Positions 10,794-21,289 of a stretch of DNA of 64,000 bases are shown here, piece after piece. The notes beneath the pieces are model-generated. The model saw nothing but the letters and a program-made list of their open reading frames with translations. It was not told the DNA's origin and ran no database searches. The first letter of the stretch is position 1. Each line of letters opens with the position of its first letter. Both the position numbers and the translations under genes were made by a program. Source of the DNA: DATEZO01 sp035255485 (GTDB lineage Bacteria > Pseudomonadota > Gammaproteobacteria > Burkholderiales > Burkholderiaceae_D); NCBI GenBank assembly GCA_035255485.1, contig DATEZO010000231.1, positions 1-64,000 on the forward strand, given 5' to 3'.

Positions 10794-12088
10794 TATCTAG
10801 TCTCCCGATCGCGGGAGTCACGGCTGTCCCGAGTTCGCGTATCTCTCTGCCGTTGCAAATCATCTGCCTGCGACAAATCATTCGCGGGAGAGGCGGCATG
10901 TGCAGGCGACGCATTCTGTTTGACGCTTGCTGTATCAGGGTTTGCTGCAGTCTGTGCAATCAGTTTATCGAGAGGCAGATAAATCAGATTACTACCACTT
11001 TTTGCATCCATTAATAATTTTGTGGTATTCGCAAAAATCTGTTGCATCGTGTCGATATACATGCGATCCCGTGTCACAGTGGGCGCCTTTTGGTATTCGA
11101 CCAAAATTTGTTTGAAGCGGGAAGCATCACCCTCTGCATTAGCGACTACACGCGCACGATAAGCCTCCGATTCCTGCATCAGCCGTGAGGCAGCTCCACG
11201 TGCTCTTGGGATCACATCATTTGCATATGCCTGACCTTCGTTTTTCTGACGTTCGCGATCCTGCCCAGCTTTCACCGCGTCATCAAATGCCGCCTGCACC
11301 TGCTCCGGCGGCTGAACACCTTGCATTGTTACATTCGTAATCTGTACCCCAGCCTTATAATGATCGACAATCTGCTGCATGATTTTATTAACATCCAGCG
11401 CCACTTTTTCGCGGCCCTCGTACAGCACGAAATCCATTTTGCTTTTTCCAACAACTTCGCGAATCGCAGTCTCGGCAACTTGCCTGACTGTGTCTTCCGG
11501 GTCGCGATTATTGAAAACCCATTCGGATGCGCTCTTCAATTTGTATTGCACCGCAAATTGAATATCAATGATATTTTCATCATCAGTCAGCATGAGGGCC
11601 TCTCGCGGTTGCTTGTTCTTTACGCTCGAACGATAGCCGACCTCCACAGTACGGACTTGGGAAACATTAACGATTTCGTGGCTTTGAATCGGATAAGGCC
11701 AACGCCAGTTGAAGCCTGCAGGAGTTGTATGACTGTATTTTCCGAAAGTCAATACCACTGCGGTCTGGCCCTCCTGAACAATGAAGAATCCACTAACCAG
11801 CCAGAGAAAAAACACAATGGCGGCCATTACGGCCAAGCCAATACCCGCTCCTTTCATGTCAGGCTGGAGACCCTTGCCCGGCACATCGCCATTGCCATCA
11901 CCCTTATTGCCAAACAAGCGATTCAGCCGTTGATTGAAGTCACGCCACAGTTGGTCAAGATCCGGCGGTCCATCCCCTGGCTTTTTCCCATCCTGGCTAT
12001 GCGTATTATCGTTTTGTGCCCGCCGTCCCCAGCGTGGGTCATTCAGCGAAAACTTCAGACCGATTTTTTTATATATAGAATCAAGCAT
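10793..12088 (-). CDS. hflK: Protease modulator HflK
   Basis: Partner of HflC in the FtsH-controlling membrane complex. The 431-residue protein has a Gly/Asp-rich cytoplasmic N-part, one membrane segment (about 81-104, GLAVMAAIVFFLWLVSGFF), the band-7 domain (VQEGQTAVVLTFGKYS) and a long helix ending in a charged tail rich in Arg and Asp (RQRDTRTRDSRDSRDRETR). Its stop overlaps the hflC start. It follows hflX by 21 bases. Confidence 0.95.
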   Translation of the reverse strand: MLDSIYKKIGLKFSLNDPRWGRRAQNDNTHSQDGKKPGDGPPDLDQLWRDFNQRLNRLFGNKGDGNGDVPGKGLQPDMKGAGIGLAVMAAIVFFLWLVSGFFIVQEGQTAVVLTFGKYSHTTPAGFNWRWPYPIQSHEIVNVSQVRTVEVGYRSSVKNKQPREALMLTDDENIIDIQFAVQYKLKSASEWVFNNRDPEDTVRQVAETAIREVVGKSKMDFVLYEGREKVALDVNKIMQQIVDHYKAGVQITNVTMQGVQPPEQVQAAFDDAVKAGQDRERQKNEGQAYANDVIPRARGAASRLMQESEAYRARVVANAEGDASRFKQILVEYQKAPTVTRDRMYIDTMQQIFANTTKLLMDAKSGSNLIYLPLDKLIAQTAANPDTASVKQNASPAHAASPANDLSQADDLQRQRDTRTRDSRDSRDRETR

Positions 12089-12109
12089 TCTGTCGTGATC
12101 CAGCTTATG

Positions 12110-13261
12110 TTAGGTATTGGAATGCTCTGGATAGATTCGCTGGACATGCGTGTCATCCGAATGATTCGAATTGTTGTCGCCGCGATCAGCCTTGTTGTGC
12201 ACCTTCGCAAATTCAGCAATTGCCTCACGCAGCAAATCCAAGCCTTCTCCGGTCTGAGCGCTGACAAAAACACGGCGGATTTTATCATATTCATCACGCT
12301 CCAAAGCCGGTGCAATGCCTGCTGCATCAATCTTGTTCCATACTAAAATCTGCGGAATCCGATCAGCACCAATCTCTTTTAACACCATGTTCACCTGCTC
12401 TATCTGCTCCATGCGTGCAGGACTGGCGGCATCAACCACGTGCAACAACAAATCCGCATGTACGGTTTCTTCCAGCGTGGCACGGAATGCTGCAATCAAT
12501 TGATGCGGCAGTTCGCGGATAAAACCGACTGTATCCGATATCACTACATTTCCAACCTCGCCAAGATAAATACGACGTGAGGTCGTATCCAGCGTGGCAA
12601 AAAGCTGATTTGCCGCATATGCACGGGCTTTTGCCAATGCATTGAACAACGTTGATTTGCCAGTATTGGTATAACCGACGAGCGATATCGAAAACATATT
12701 TTTCCGCTCGCGTGCACGTCGTTGCGTAGCTCTTTGGTGTTGCAATTTATCGAGACGGGCACGCAACGCCTTGACTCGATCACCCAAAAGACGGCGATCG
12801 GTTTCAAGTTGAGTTTCGCCTGGGCCGCGCAAGCCAATACCACCCTTTTGCCGCTCAAGATGAGTCCAGCCACGAATCAGGCGTGTCGCCAAATGCTGCA
12901 ATTGCGCCAGTTCGACTTGCACTTTGCCTTCATGGCTCTGCGCTCGCTGTGCAAAAATATCGAGAATAAGGCTAGTGCGATCGACAACACGAATCTTCAA
13001 ATAACGTTCGAGATTACGTTGCTGCGCTGGCGAAAGTGCATGATTAAAAATGACAATATCCAGTTGATTGTCAGTGACTGCATGCGCGATTTCATCTGCT
13101 TTACCCGAGCCCACAAAAAAAGCAGGGTCTGGGCTGCCGCGTTTGCCAATAATGGTGGTAACCGGATTAGCACCTGCGGATTTGGACAATAGCAACAATT
13201 CTTCAAGACTGGCGGCAAAGTCACCCTTGCCGAAGTCCATACCGACTAGGGCAGCACGCAT
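12110..13261 (-). CDS. hflX: Ribosome-associated GTPase HflX
   Basis: GTPase that binds the 50S subunit and rescues or splits stalled ribosomes, notably after heat stress. The 383-residue protein has the N-terminal HflX domain (Gly-rich ...RGPGETQLETDRR linker with coiled coil) and a G domain with G1 GYTNTGKST, G3 DTVGFIRELP and G4 NKID. Length is shorter than in E. coli (426), mostly at the C-terminus. It starts 36 bases after hfq. Confidence 0.95.
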   Translation of the reverse strand: MRAALVGMDFGKGDFAASLEELLLLSKSAGANPVTTIIGKRGSPDPAFFVGSGKADEIAHAVTDNQLDIVIFNHALSPAQQRNLERYLKIRVVDRTSLILDIFAQRAQSHEGKVQVELAQLQHLATRLIRGWTHLERQKGGIGLRGPGETQLETDRRLLGDRVKALRARLDKLQHQRATQRRARERKNMFSISLVGYTNTGKSTLFNALAKARAYAANQLFATLDTTSRRIYLGEVGNVVISDTVGFIRELPHQLIAAFRATLEETVHADLLLHVVDAASPARMEQIEQVNMVLKEIGADRIPQILVWNKIDAAGIAPALERDEYDKIRRVFVSAQTGEGLDLLREAIAEFAKVHNKADRGDNNSNHSDDTHVQRIYPEHSNT

Positions 13262-13297
13262 AATAAGGTGCGCATAAAATTGCCCTTCAAAAATGTA

Positions 13298-13534
13298 TTA
13301 TTCCGCTTCAGCATCAAGACTCAGGTTAACTGCACGGGCAGGAACCACAGTGGAAATTGCATGCTTATAGACCATTTGGGTTACGGTATTGCGTAATAGG
13401 ACTACATACTGATCAAAAGACTCGATATGCCCCTGCAATTTAATTCCATTGACAAGGTAAATCGAGACTGGGACATGCTCTTTACGCAAAGCATTCAGGA
13501 AGGGGTCTTGTAGTAATTGCCCTTTATTGCTCAT
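13298..13534 (-). CDS. hfq: RNA chaperone Hfq
   Basis: Hexameric Sm-like RNA chaperone that pairs small RNAs with mRNAs. The chosen ATG at 13534 has GGAG five bases upstream and gives 78 residues, the usual size; the frame runs on to 13603 but that N-extension is not expected. Sm1 ([19 protein letters not shown]) and Sm2 ([11 protein letters not shown], 55-65) are intact, including the Lys-His pair of the uridine pocket. The C-tail is short and acidic (DAEAE), unlike the long E. coli tail. It is first in the hfq-hflX-hflK-hflC series. Confidence 0.97.
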   Translation of the reverse strand: MSNKGQLLQDPFLNALRKEHVPVSIYLVNGIKLQGHIESFDQYVVLLRNTVTQMVYKHAISTVVPARAVNLSLDAEAE

Positions 13535-13573
13535 GGCGACTCCGTTGTGTTGTTGTGATAGGGAGATGGAGGC

Positions 13574-13642
13574 TGCTTGATCATTTTTCAAGCAATCCGT
13601 CAATAGTATGGCGACTGTAATCGATTTTTACGCTCGTTGCCA
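13574..13642 (-). promoter_or_regulatory. Candidate hfq promoter and leader hairpin
   Basis: On the minus strand TTGGCA (13642-13637) and TACAGT (13619-13614) are 17 bases apart. Between this and hfq lies an inverted repeat with arms TGCTTGA (13574-13580) and TCAAGCA (13588-13594) around a seven-base loop, so it would sit in the 5' leader about 40 bases before the start codon. Confidence 0.45.
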
Positions 13643-13651
13643 ACCGAAAGG

Positions 13652-14998
13652 CTAATTACCGGTTTTAGCGTATGGATTTTTACTTGAACGTAATTCGATA
13701 CGTAGTGGAGTACCAACTAATGAAAAAGTTTCGCGGAAGCGCTTTTCCAAATAACGTTTGTAATTTTCGTCAATTCCGTCCAAAGCATTGCCGTGAATAA
13801 CAACAATTGGCGGATTTTGCCCTCCCTGGTGCGCATAACGTAATTTGGGACGAATTGATCCTTTGCGGCGTGGCTGCTGATGTTCAACTGCTTCAATTAA
13901 TGCTCGGGTAAGTTTTGGCGTCGATAAATTGGCTGTTGCTGCCGCATATGCAGAATCAATTGATTTCATCAACGGATCAATCCCAGTTGATTTCAATGCG
14001 GAAATAAAATGGAATTTTGCGAAGGATAAGAAATTCAGCTTCCTCTCGAGATCTATCTTGATTTCATCGCGTTTGTCGCTAGTTAGCCCATCCCATTTAT
14101 TAACGCCTACTACGAGTGCTCGACCCGATTCAAGTATGAATCCTGCAATATGCGCATCCTGCTCAGAAATATCCTGCTGTGCATCCAATAGCAACAAGAC
14201 GACGTTCGCTTCTGAAATGGATTGCAGGGTTTTGACTACCGAGAATTTTTCAATTGCCTCGAATACTTTGCCACGCCGCCGTATTCCGGCGGTATCGATC
14301 AAGGTGTAATGTTTACCACTGCGCTCGAATTGAATTTCGATCGAATCGCGCGTTGTGCCTGGCATGTCAAACGCGATCACACGTTGCTCGCCCAGCAGGG
14401 TATTTACCAGAGTCGACTTGCCGACATTGGGACGGCCGACAATTGCAATCTTGATACCCCTATGTATAGTTTCGGATATTTCCTCTTCTGGCGAGCGTTG
14501 AGCGAACGCCTGATCCAACGCCTCGTCGACCAGATCCATTACGCCGTCACCGTGCGCCGCGGAAATGACATACGGATCACCCAACCCCAACTCGTAGAAA
14601 TCGGCAGTAACGGCAGTGTATTTCATGCCTTCGGCTTTATTCACAACAAGCATGACGGGTCGTCCTGATTTGCGCAGAAAATCCGTTATCGTCTTGTCAT
14701 GCGGAGTCAGACCCTGTCGGCCATCAACAATGAACACCACGACATCGGCTTCCACAACGGCCTGCTTGGTCTGCTTCGCCATTTCGTGCATGATGCCTTC
14801 TTTGGCGATTGGTTCGAATCCCCCCGTATCAATCGCCAGAAAAGGTCGCTCGCCAATCCTCCCTTCGCCATAATGACGATCACGCGTTAATCCAGGCAGA
14901 TCGGCGACCAACGCATCTCGCGAGCGAGTGAGCCGGTTGAACAATGTGGATTTGCCGACATTGGGGCGGCCTACGAGTGCGATAACCGGCTTCATCAA
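13652..14998 (-). CDS. der: Ribosome-assembly GTPase Der (EngA)
   Basis: Essential GTPase with two G domains in tandem that acts in 50S subunit maturation. The 448-residue protein has G1 motifs [14 protein letters not shown] (8-21) and [14 protein letters not shown] (second domain), DTGGFEP and DTAGIRR switch II motifs, and the C-terminal KH-like domain ([14 protein letters not shown]). Length fits the family. It follows bamB by 5 bases, the common bamB-der order, and closes that transcription unit before hfq. Confidence 0.96.
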   Translation of the reverse strand: MMKPVIALVGRPNVGKSTLFNRLTRSRDALVADLPGLTRDRHYGEGRIGERPFLAIDTGGFEPIAKEGIMHEMAKQTKQAVVEADVVVFIVDGRQGLTPHDKTITDFLRKSGRPVMLVVNKAEGMKYTAVTADFYELGLGDPYVISAAHGDGVMDLVDEALDQAFAQRSPEEEISETIHRGIKIAIVGRPNVGKSTLVNTLLGEQRVIAFDMPGTTRDSIEIQFERSGKHYTLIDTAGIRRRGKVFEAIEKFSVVKTLQSISEANVVLLLLDAQQDISEQDAHIAGFILESGRALVVGVNKWDGLTSDKRDEIKIDLERKLNFLSFAKFHFISALKSTGIDPLMKSIDSAYAAATANLSTPKLTRALIEAVEHQQPRRKGSIRPKLRYAHQGGQNPPIVVIHGNALDGIDENYKRYLEKRFRETFSLVGTPLRIELRSSKNPYAKTGN

Positions 14999-15003
14999 TA
15001 CGT

Positions 15004-16161
15004 TTACTGAGTCGCCAAAGCGACCACTGTCCCTGCTTGAGTTTGAAAAATCACGTTAGCGCCCGCCACCACCGGTGCCACGACAATTGCGCTGCCATCA
15101 GTAGCGGAGCGTGCCACAAAAGCTCCGTCTTCGCGCGAGAGAAAATGCACATATCCCTGCCCGTCGCCCAGTACAACTGAACGTCCGAATGAAGTCGGAG
15201 TCGATAAATGACGATTGGCAAGCTTGTTGTTGCGCCATACGCTGGCGCCGCTATCACGCGCAAACGCATTCACGACACCATGCTCATCCGCTGCAAAAAC
15301 GAACCGCTCATCCATAGCTACACCCACATCACTGGACAATTCCTTTGCCCAGCGCGGTGTTCCGTTGATTGCATCAAAGCATGCAACCCGCCCCTGATAG
15401 GCAACAGCACATACTTCACGTTCAGATACGACCGGGGCACCCGCCATGTCGGCGATACGCTCCAGTTCAGTTGCTCCGCGTGGATCACCTACCGCGACTT
15501 CCCAAATCGGAGCACCATTATTCAATGCCAGTGCCAACAATCTACCGCCTGGCAAGGCGACAAACGCAATAGGCCCCGCAATGGTGATTCCCGGCGCATT
15601 GCGCAAGGTAAGGGACGGCACGGAACGTTGCACGATCCAGCGGCGCACACCGGAGCTTGCGTCGAAAGCAGCAATGCGATTGTCAACACTACGCACTACG
15701 ACAAGTCCTTGGCCGACAGCGGGCGCAGATAATATCTCGCTTGATGCTTGCACCTTCCAACGTAGCTTTCCACTGCCATCAAATGCCAACACCATGCCTT
15801 TTTCACCGGCGACTGCAATGGTGTTGCCGTCACTGCCGACGCCGGCAGTCAGGCGCATCCCGGCATTGATATGCCATGACTGACGTCCTGTGGTGGCATC
15901 AATGCGAAACACTGACCCATTCGTTGCAGCGGCATACACGCTATCCTGCACAAAAACCGGTGAAAAAGTAAATACCCCGGCATTACCTACCGACACGGAC
16001 CATGCCGTGTGCAAAGACATACCAGGCTTGAAATCCACCAGTGGAGCGACTGGATTCTTCAGTGCGGATTTGCCTGAAAACGGGTTTAGCGAAGCCAATG
16101 TCGAACAACCCGACAGAATAACTGCTGTTACTGCATACGCCACTTTCACTGCAATACGCAT
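15004..16161 (-). CDS. bamB: Outer-membrane assembly lipoprotein BamB
   Basis: Eight-bladed beta-propeller lipoprotein of the BAM complex that inserts beta-barrel proteins in the outer membrane. The start at 16161 has GGGAG five bases upstream and yields a signal peptide with lipobox LSGC (Cys19); the longer frame to 16218 overlaps the upstream gene and lacks this fit. PQQ-like propeller repeats are seen as recurring motifs such as [21 protein letters not shown] and [13 protein letters not shown]. 385 residues. It sits between yfgM and der as in E. coli. Confidence 0.94.
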   Translation of the reverse strand: MRIAVKVAYAVTAVILSGCSTLASLNPFSGKSALKNPVAPLVDFKPGMSLHTAWSVSVGNAGVFTFSPVFVQDSVYAAATNGSVFRIDATTGRQSWHINAGMRLTAGVGSDGNTIAVAGEKGMVLAFDGSGKLRWKVQASSEILSAPAVGQGLVVVRSVDNRIAAFDASSGVRRWIVQRSVPSLTLRNAPGITIAGPIAFVALPGGRLLALALNNGAPIWEVAVGDPRGATELERIADMAGAPVVSEREVCAVAYQGRVACFDAINGTPRWAKELSSDVGVAMDERFVFAADEHGVVNAFARDSGASVWRNNKLANRHLSTPTSFGRSVVLGDGQGYVHFLSREDGAFVARSATDGSAIVVAPVVAGANVIFQTQAGTVVALATQ

Positions 16162-16180
16162 CTTTTCTCCCTTTAAGCAG

Positions 16181-16831
16181 TTACGCGGCATTTTTGGCAG
16201 ATACGCCGCCAATCGCATCCAGCTTCAATTGAATCAATTGGCGGCCAGGATTTTTCTCATCCATTTTCTCGAGCGCCAATTGATAAGCAGCACGCGCCTC
16301 GTCAATTTTGTTTTGTGCAACCAAGATATCGCCCTTGCGGTCAGCAACAGCGCCGGCGAATGGCGCCGGAAACTCCCCGGAAAGCGCTTTCAATCCATCG
16401 TCATAAGCTTTCTCATCCAGCAAGATACCCGCAAGTCGAATTTTGGCGATTGCCTTGTACTCGTCATCCGTACCGTTACTGATTATCCACTCCAATTGAG
16501 TCTTTGCAGTTTTTAAATCGCTGGCATCGAATGCTACCTTGGCCGCCATCAATGCACTCATTTGCGCATAGGCGGTACGGCTGAATTTTTCTTCCATGTC
16601 GCCAGCCGCGCGCTGTACCTTGGCATTATTTTTTGCTGCCACAGCCTTTTGTAATTCCTCATAGAGCTGCGACGCCTGCACCGCCTGATTGCGCTGAAAA
16701 TAATTCCAGCCAGACCATGCAGCATATGCGGCCAGCAGAATGGTAACCAACCATGTCAAAAGATTGCCATATTGGTTCCACCACGCCTTGATAGTAGCTA
16801 GCTGTTCCTGTTCTTCGAGATCGTATGCCAT
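16181..16831 (-). CDS. yfgM: YfgM-like tetratricopeptide membrane protein (SecYEG ancillary)
   Basis: Inner-membrane protein with one N-terminal membrane segment (about 22-45, LLTWLVTILLAAYAAWSG) after the family start MAYDLEEQEQLATIKAWW, followed by a periplasmic TPR domain. YfgM works with PpiD at the Sec translocon. Length (216) matches the family. It lies between hisS and bamB, the conserved hisS-yfgM-bamB-der order, and its stop is 19 bases from the bamB start. Confidence 0.9.
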   Translation of the reverse strand: MAYDLEEQEQLATIKAWWNQYGNLLTWLVTILLAAYAAWSGWNYFQRNQAVQASQLYEELQKAVAAKNNAKVQRAAGDMEEKFSRTAYAQMSALMAAKVAFDASDLKTAKTQLEWIISNGTDDEYKAIAKIRLAGILLDEKAYDDGLKALSGEFPAPFAGAVADRKGDILVAQNKIDEARAAYQLALEKMDEKNPGRQLIQLKLDAIGGVSAKNAA

Positions 16832-16843
16832 GATGGTGTAATG

Positions 16844-18193
16844 TCAGTGGTGGTAATGAACGTGCTCGGAATGAGTATGTTCGTCGGCGCCAACGATTTG
16901 ATCGATCAGATAATCGACAATCTGCTCGAATGCGACCGATGCCTGATTATTTTGCATGTCATCCGAACGCATTGCCTTGACAGCTGCCGCACCTTTGGCA
17001 ATTTCGTCCTCGCCGATAATGACCGCAAAAGCCGCCCCGCTGGCATCGGCTCGTTTCATCTGCGATTTAAAGCTACCAACACCTTTGGTCGATGCGCAAT
17101 GTAGCACAACATCCAATCCCGCATCACGCAATCTTTCGGCTACGACGAATGACTGGAGCTGGGCGGCTTCACCCTGATGCACGATATAGACGTCACACTG
17201 GTTCGGCGTAAACTGGTCGCCACCAGCTTTCATTAGCTCCAGCAAGCGCTCAACGCCCATCGCAAAGCCACAAGCCGGCGTTGGCTTGCCGCCGAACATT
17301 TCGATCAGCGGATCATAGCGACCGCCACCGCATACCGTGCCTTGAGCGCCAAGCTCACCTGAAATCCATTCGAACACGGTACGGTTGTAATAATCCATGC
17401 CGCGGACCAGTCTAGGGTTAATTGTGAAGGGAATGCTGTTATGGCGTAGGATCTTTTGTACCCCCTCAAAATGGGAACGAGACTCCTCACCAAGATAATC
17501 CAGCAGCTTGGGCGCAGCGTTCACCATATCCTGCATTACAGGATTCTTTGTATCCAGAATACGTAGTGGATTCGTGTGCAGTCGACGCTGGGCCTCAACA
17601 TCCAGTAAATCCTTATGCTGTTCAAAATAGGCGATCAGATCGGTGCGATGCTTGTTACGCTCGCTCGCATCACCAATGGAATTCAATTCCAGCTTGATAT
17701 TGACGAGCCCCAAGTCATCCCACAGCCTCTGGCACATCATGATCAGTTCGGCATCGATGTCCGGACCGCTAAAACCCAATGCCTCCGCGCCAATTTGATG
17801 GAACTGACGGTAGCGCCCGCGCTGCGGCTTCTCGTGGCGAAACATGGGCCCCGCATACCAGAGGCGCTTCGGCCCCTCATAAGTAAGATTATGTTCAAGT
17901 ACTGCGCGCACCACGCCAGCAGTACTTTCCGGACGTAGTGTTAGCTGATCTCCATTCATCGTATCGACAAAGGAATACATTTCTTTTTCAACGATATCAG
18001 TGACCGTACCCAGGCCGCGGGCAAACAGCGCAGTTGGCTCGACGATAGGTGTGCGGATTTGCTGAAATCCATAGCTCTTGAGGACAGTGTGGACAGTATT
18101 TTCAAATAATTCCCACAATGGGGCGTCAGCGGGCAGAATATCGTTCATTCCCTTCACGCCAATAATTTTCTCTATTTTTTTAATATCTGACAT
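16844..18193 (-). CDS. hisS: Histidine-tRNA ligase with a histidine-rich C-terminal tail
   Basis: Charges tRNA-His with histidine. The 449-residue class II synthetase shows motif 2 ([20 protein letters not shown]), the histidine-specific [15 protein letters not shown] and motif 3 ([12 protein letters not shown]), plus the C-terminal anticodon-binding domain. Odd point: after the usual end of the domain ([12 protein letters not shown]) it carries a tail ending [12 protein letters not shown], with six His in the last twelve residues. Most homologues end near the anticodon domain. It is followed by yfgM after 12 bases and preceded by ispG. Confidence 0.95.
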   Translation of the reverse strand: MSDIKKIEKIIGVKGMNDILPADAPLWELFENTVHTVLKSYGFQQIRTPIVEPTALFARGLGTVTDIVEKEMYSFVDTMNGDQLTLRPESTAGVVRAVLEHNLTYEGPKRLWYAGPMFRHEKPQRGRYRQFHQIGAEALGFSGPDIDAELIMMCQRLWDDLGLVNIKLELNSIGDASERNKHRTDLIAYFEQHKDLLDVEAQRRLHTNPLRILDTKNPVMQDMVNAAPKLLDYLGEESRSHFEGVQKILRHNSIPFTINPRLVRGMDYYNRTVFEWISGELGAQGTVCGGGRYDPLIEMFGGKPTPACGFAMGVERLLELMKAGGDQFTPNQCDVYIVHQGEAAQLQSFVVAERLRDAGLDVVLHCASTKGVGSFKSQMKRADASGAAFAVIIGEDEIAKGAAAVKAMRSDDMQNNQASVAFEQIVDYLIDQIVGADEHTHSEHVHYHH

Positions 18194-18236
18194 TTTTTCG
18201 ATGCTGGTTTACGACTGATTGGCTGCAGATTCTCAC

Positions 18237-19508
18237 TCAGACAGTGACCGTCTCTTTTCCGTAGCGGGTTTTGACATAATCGAGCACAATTGCCTGGAAT
18301 TCTTCGGCGATACGCTCGCCTCGCAACGTAACAGCCTTTTCGCCATCGATAAAGACTGGTGCTGCAGGCGATTCTCCCGTACCTGGCAAGCTGATACCGA
18401 TATTTGCGTGTTTTGACTCACCAGGGCCATTCACGATACAGCCCATGACCGCGACATTCATGCCCTCAACGCCCGGATACTGTTCTTTCCATTCGGGCAT
18501 CTGATCGCGCAAATAGGTTTGTATCTTGTTGGCCAGTTGCTGAAATACGGTCGACGTTGTTCGTCCGCAACCAGGGCAGGCGACGACCATGGGCGCAAAT
18601 TTACGCAAGCCCATTGTTTGCAGGATTTCCTGTGCAACTACCACTTCCCTGGTACGGTCCCCACCTGGCTCAGGCGTAAGCGATATGCGGATGGTATCGC
18701 CAATGCCCTCTTGCAGCAAAACCGATAAGGCGGCAGTCGAGGCTACGATGCCTTTGCTGCCCATGCCTGCTTCCGTCAAGCCAAGGTGAAGCGGATAATT
18801 GCAGCGATGTCCAAGCTCACGATACACTGCGATCAGATCCTGCACTCCTGATACCTTGCAAGACAGGATAATCTGGTTTCCCGGCAATCCAATTTCTTCG
18901 GCTCGCTGCGCGTTTTCGATGGCGGATGTCACCAGCGCTTCATGCATCACACTCTGAGCTGGCCACGGCTCGGTGCGTTGTGCATTTTCATCCATGATCC
19001 GCACCAACAAATCCTGATCGAGACTACCCCAGTTGACGCCGATGCGAACTGGCTTGTTGTATTTGCAGGCGACTTCGATCATTTGCACGAATTGTGCGTC
19101 GCGTTTTGCCCCTTGTCCTACATTCCCGGGATTGATTCGATATTTCGACAAGGTTTTGGCGCAATCCGGATAATCAATCAACAGTTTATGCCCGTTATAG
19201 TGAAAATCTCCGATCAGCGGTACATCAATGTCAAGTTTGTCCAGATACTCGCGAATTGCCGGCACTGCGGCAGCGGCCTTCGAATCATTTACCGTGATAC
19301 GTACCAGTTCGGAGCCAGCCCGAACCAGTTCTTTTACCTGCATGGCGGTACCAACTACGTCCGCAGTATCAGTATTGGTCATCGATTGCACGACGACGGG
19401 CATGGCACCCCCGACAAGAACACTGCGCATGCCATAGCGAACTGCAAGCACATGACTATCACGCCGCGCCAATGGACCGGAACTATTCGGAGGGTTTACT
19501 GATGACAT
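18237..19508 (-). CDS. ispG: 4-hydroxy-3-methylbut-2-en-1-yl diphosphate synthase (flavodoxin) IspG
   Basis: Converts MEcPP to HMBPP, the penultimate step of the non-mevalonate isoprenoid route, using a [4Fe-4S] cluster. Cluster cysteines are seen in ACPGCGRT and [10 protein letters not shown] chose ATG at 19508 (MSSVNPP) instead of the TTG at 19514; an AAGAG box lies about 8 bases upstream. 423 residues; the middle carries the insert typical of betaproteobacterial IspG. It lies between rodZ and hisS, as in many proteobacteria. Confidence 0.95.
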   Translation of the reverse strand: MSSVNPPNSSGPLARRDSHVLAVRYGMRSVLVGGAMPVVVQSMTNTDTADVVGTAMQVKELVRAGSELVRITVNDSKAAAAVPAIREYLDKLDIDVPLIGDFHYNGHKLLIDYPDCAKTLSKYRINPGNVGQGAKRDAQFVQMIEVACKYNKPVRIGVNWGSLDQDLLVRIMDENAQRTEPWPAQSVMHEALVTSAIENAQRAEEIGLPGNQIILSCKVSGVQDLIAVYRELGHRCNYPLHLGLTEAGMGSKGIVASTAALSVLLQEGIGDTIRISLTPEPGGDRTREVVVAQEILQTMGLRKFAPMVVACPGCGRTTSTVFQQLANKIQTYLRDQMPEWKEQYPGVEGMNVAVMGCIVNGPGESKHANIGISLPGTGESPAAPVFIDGEKAVTLRGERIAEEFQAIVLDYVKTRYGKETVTV

Positions 19509-19524
19509 TCGCAATACTCTTACT

Positions 19525-20496
19525 CTATTTCAGATTCAGCCGGGCGATATTGTTTTTGGTATTGCTTTTCAAGTCCAACGACACGCCGCGCAGAGTTGCC
19601 TCAACATCTGCAGCATTTCCGATCGTTACCGAAACCGGCTCGGTTACTTCGAATGTTTCGTTTGAGCCAGCTTTCACCAGATGTGAGACCAATACCTTAT
19701 TCGAAGTGTTTTCATGATTAGCGCTGTTGTTACCTGACTGCCTGATTTCTATCCAGGAATCCCCGTTTATTTTCAATATCAATGCATCCTTTCCGACCGC
19801 TTGCAGATCCGGAGCAGCTATAGTGACAGGCGAAACACCTGTTGGCTGTGGCAAAATTGCGCCAGTATCCGGTATCGTCGCCATGGAAACGGAACCATAT
19901 CTTGTACTATCCGGATTTACCAAGCTTTTCGCTTCAGGCAATTTTACCGTCAATGCATCTTGCTCCGGCGTCGCCAGAGACGCAGATAACGCCATCTTTT
20001 TCAAAAACGTCTCAAATGCAAGGCCCCATCCCATTTGATACCCTGTAAATGCCACTGCAGCCAATATCATGGCTGGAACTATGACAAACATTATCTTTGA
20101 TGGCTTACGCGCTCCGCCAAGCGATGGGAGGCGGCTGTTTTCAGAGAACGGTGTCGCTAGTGGACGACGTATCGATAGCGGCTCGATGGCAGCAGTTGTG
20201 TCATTCGCCACCATCGTCATGAGTGGTTGAGCATCGATTTTCAATATCTTTGCATAAGCACGGATAAATCCTCTTACGCTCGCCATGCCTGGCAATATCG
20301 CGTAGTTATTCTCTTCCAATGCCTGGATTTGTCGAGGAGCGAGGTTAAGCTGGCTGGCGACCTGCTCTATTGTCCATGCGCGTGCCTTACGCTGAGCGGC
20401 AAGTTCCGCACCTGGACCCTGATGTGACTGAACGACCTCTTGTTGTGACTCTACCGTCTCACCAGAGGCCGCTTGATTCACTACCGTATCACTCAT
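19525..20496 (-). CDS. rodZ: Cytoskeletal protein RodZ (HTH plus DUF4115)
   Basis: Membrane protein that ties MreB to the cell envelope and helps set rod shape. The start at 20496 has GGAG six bases upstream and overlaps the pilF end by 8 bases; the longer frame to 20523 is less likely. Domains in order: an Asp/Gln-rich N-part, a helix-turn-helix of the RodZ type ([19 protein letters not shown]), one membrane segment (about 133-155) and a periplasmic DUF4115 domain ([33 protein letters not shown]). 323 residues. Order rlmN-pilF-rodZ-ispG is widely conserved. Confidence 0.92.
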   Translation of the reverse strand: MSDTVVNQAASGETVESQQEVVQSHQGPGAELAAQRKARAWTIEQVASQLNLAPRQIQALEENNYAILPGMASVRGFIRAYAKILKIDAQPLMTMVANDTTAAIEPLSIRRPLATPFSENSRLPSLGGARKPSKIMFVIVPAMILAAVAFTGYQMGWGLAFETFLKKMALSASLATPEQDALTVKLPEAKSLVNPDSTRYGSVSMATIPDTGAILPQPTGVSPVTIAAPDLQAVGKDALILKINGDSWIEIRQSGNNSANHENTSNKVLVSHLVKAGSNETFEVTEPVSVTIGNAADVEATLRGVSLDLKSNTKNNIARLNLK

Positions 20497-21289
20497 CGAA
20501 CGCTCCACGCTGGTAAAAGGCATATTCCGGAGAGTTAGGATGGCGACGACGCAACTGTGTCACCAGACTTGATTCTGCGGCCCGGTCACCAAGTTTATGC
20601 TCGATCTTAATCGCCAACCACAAGACATCGGCATTCATCACATCTGTTTTTATTACACGTCCAATATAAAATCTTGCCCGCTCATAATCGCGCCGATCGT
20701 AATAAATCTTCGCCAGGTTGGCATTTGCCGCCGGGTTGCCTGGCTCCTCCTGAAACGCCTGCAAAAAATATCGTTCGGCAGCGACCGAATCTTTCAATTT
20801 AAGGCTGCATGTACCTGCATTATTCAATGCCTTCGCAGGTGAGCGATAAGTGCGATTCTTCAGCGCGGCTTCGAAATACGTCAGCGATTGCCTGGCGCGC
20901 CCATTCTGGCAGAGGAACCAGCCGTAGTTATTGCCTAAATCTGGATTGTTGGGAGCCAGTTTAATGGCATGCAAAAAATTCTCTTCCGCCAGATGCGTCT
21001 CACCCATATCCATATAGATCAGCGCCCGCACATTATATGCATCCGAAAAATTCGGATCCGCCATCAGCGCTTGCTTTATTTCATCCAGTGCGACCTGCAT
21101 CTGCCGCTGCTCATAATATCCGATAGCCAGTTGCAGTCGAATATGCGCTCGTTTCTGAATTTCGGTCTGATCTGAACTTGTCGGTAATTCTTCTGACGAC
21201 TCGCCCGAACGATTCACTGCACAACCGGCAAGTGCCAAGAGCGATGTGACGATGACTGCCATCACGAATTTCAACCAAAGCTGTCTCAC
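20489..21289 (-). CDS. pilF: Type IV pilus biogenesis/stability lipoprotein PilF (PilW)
   Basis: Outer-membrane lipoprotein that helps assemble the PilQ secretin. Signal peptide with lipobox LAGC (Cys23) and about six tetratricopeptide repeats (for example [20 protein letters not shown], the classic PilF signature). 266 residues. The start is GTG at 21289, overlapping the rlmN stop as GTGA, so translation is coupled. No other pilus genes are in the window; the placement after rlmN is the normal one. Confidence 0.92.
   Translation of the reverse strand: MRQLWLKFVMAVIVTSLLALAGCAVNRSGESSEELPTSSDQTEIQKRAHIRLQLAIGYYEQRQMQVALDEIKQALMADPNFSDAYNVRALIYMDMGETHLAEENFLHAIKLAPNNPDLGNNYGWFLCQNGRARQSLTYFEAALKNRTYRSPAKALNNAGTCSLKLKDSVAAERYFLQAFQEEPGNPAANANLAKIYYDRRDYERARFYIGRVIKTDVMNADVLWLAIKIEHKLGDRAAESSLVTQLRRRHPNSPEYAFYQRGAFDE

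Noticed and set aside
11321..12346. 341-codon + frame opposite hflK
   Set aside because: Shadow of hflK/hflX on the other strand.
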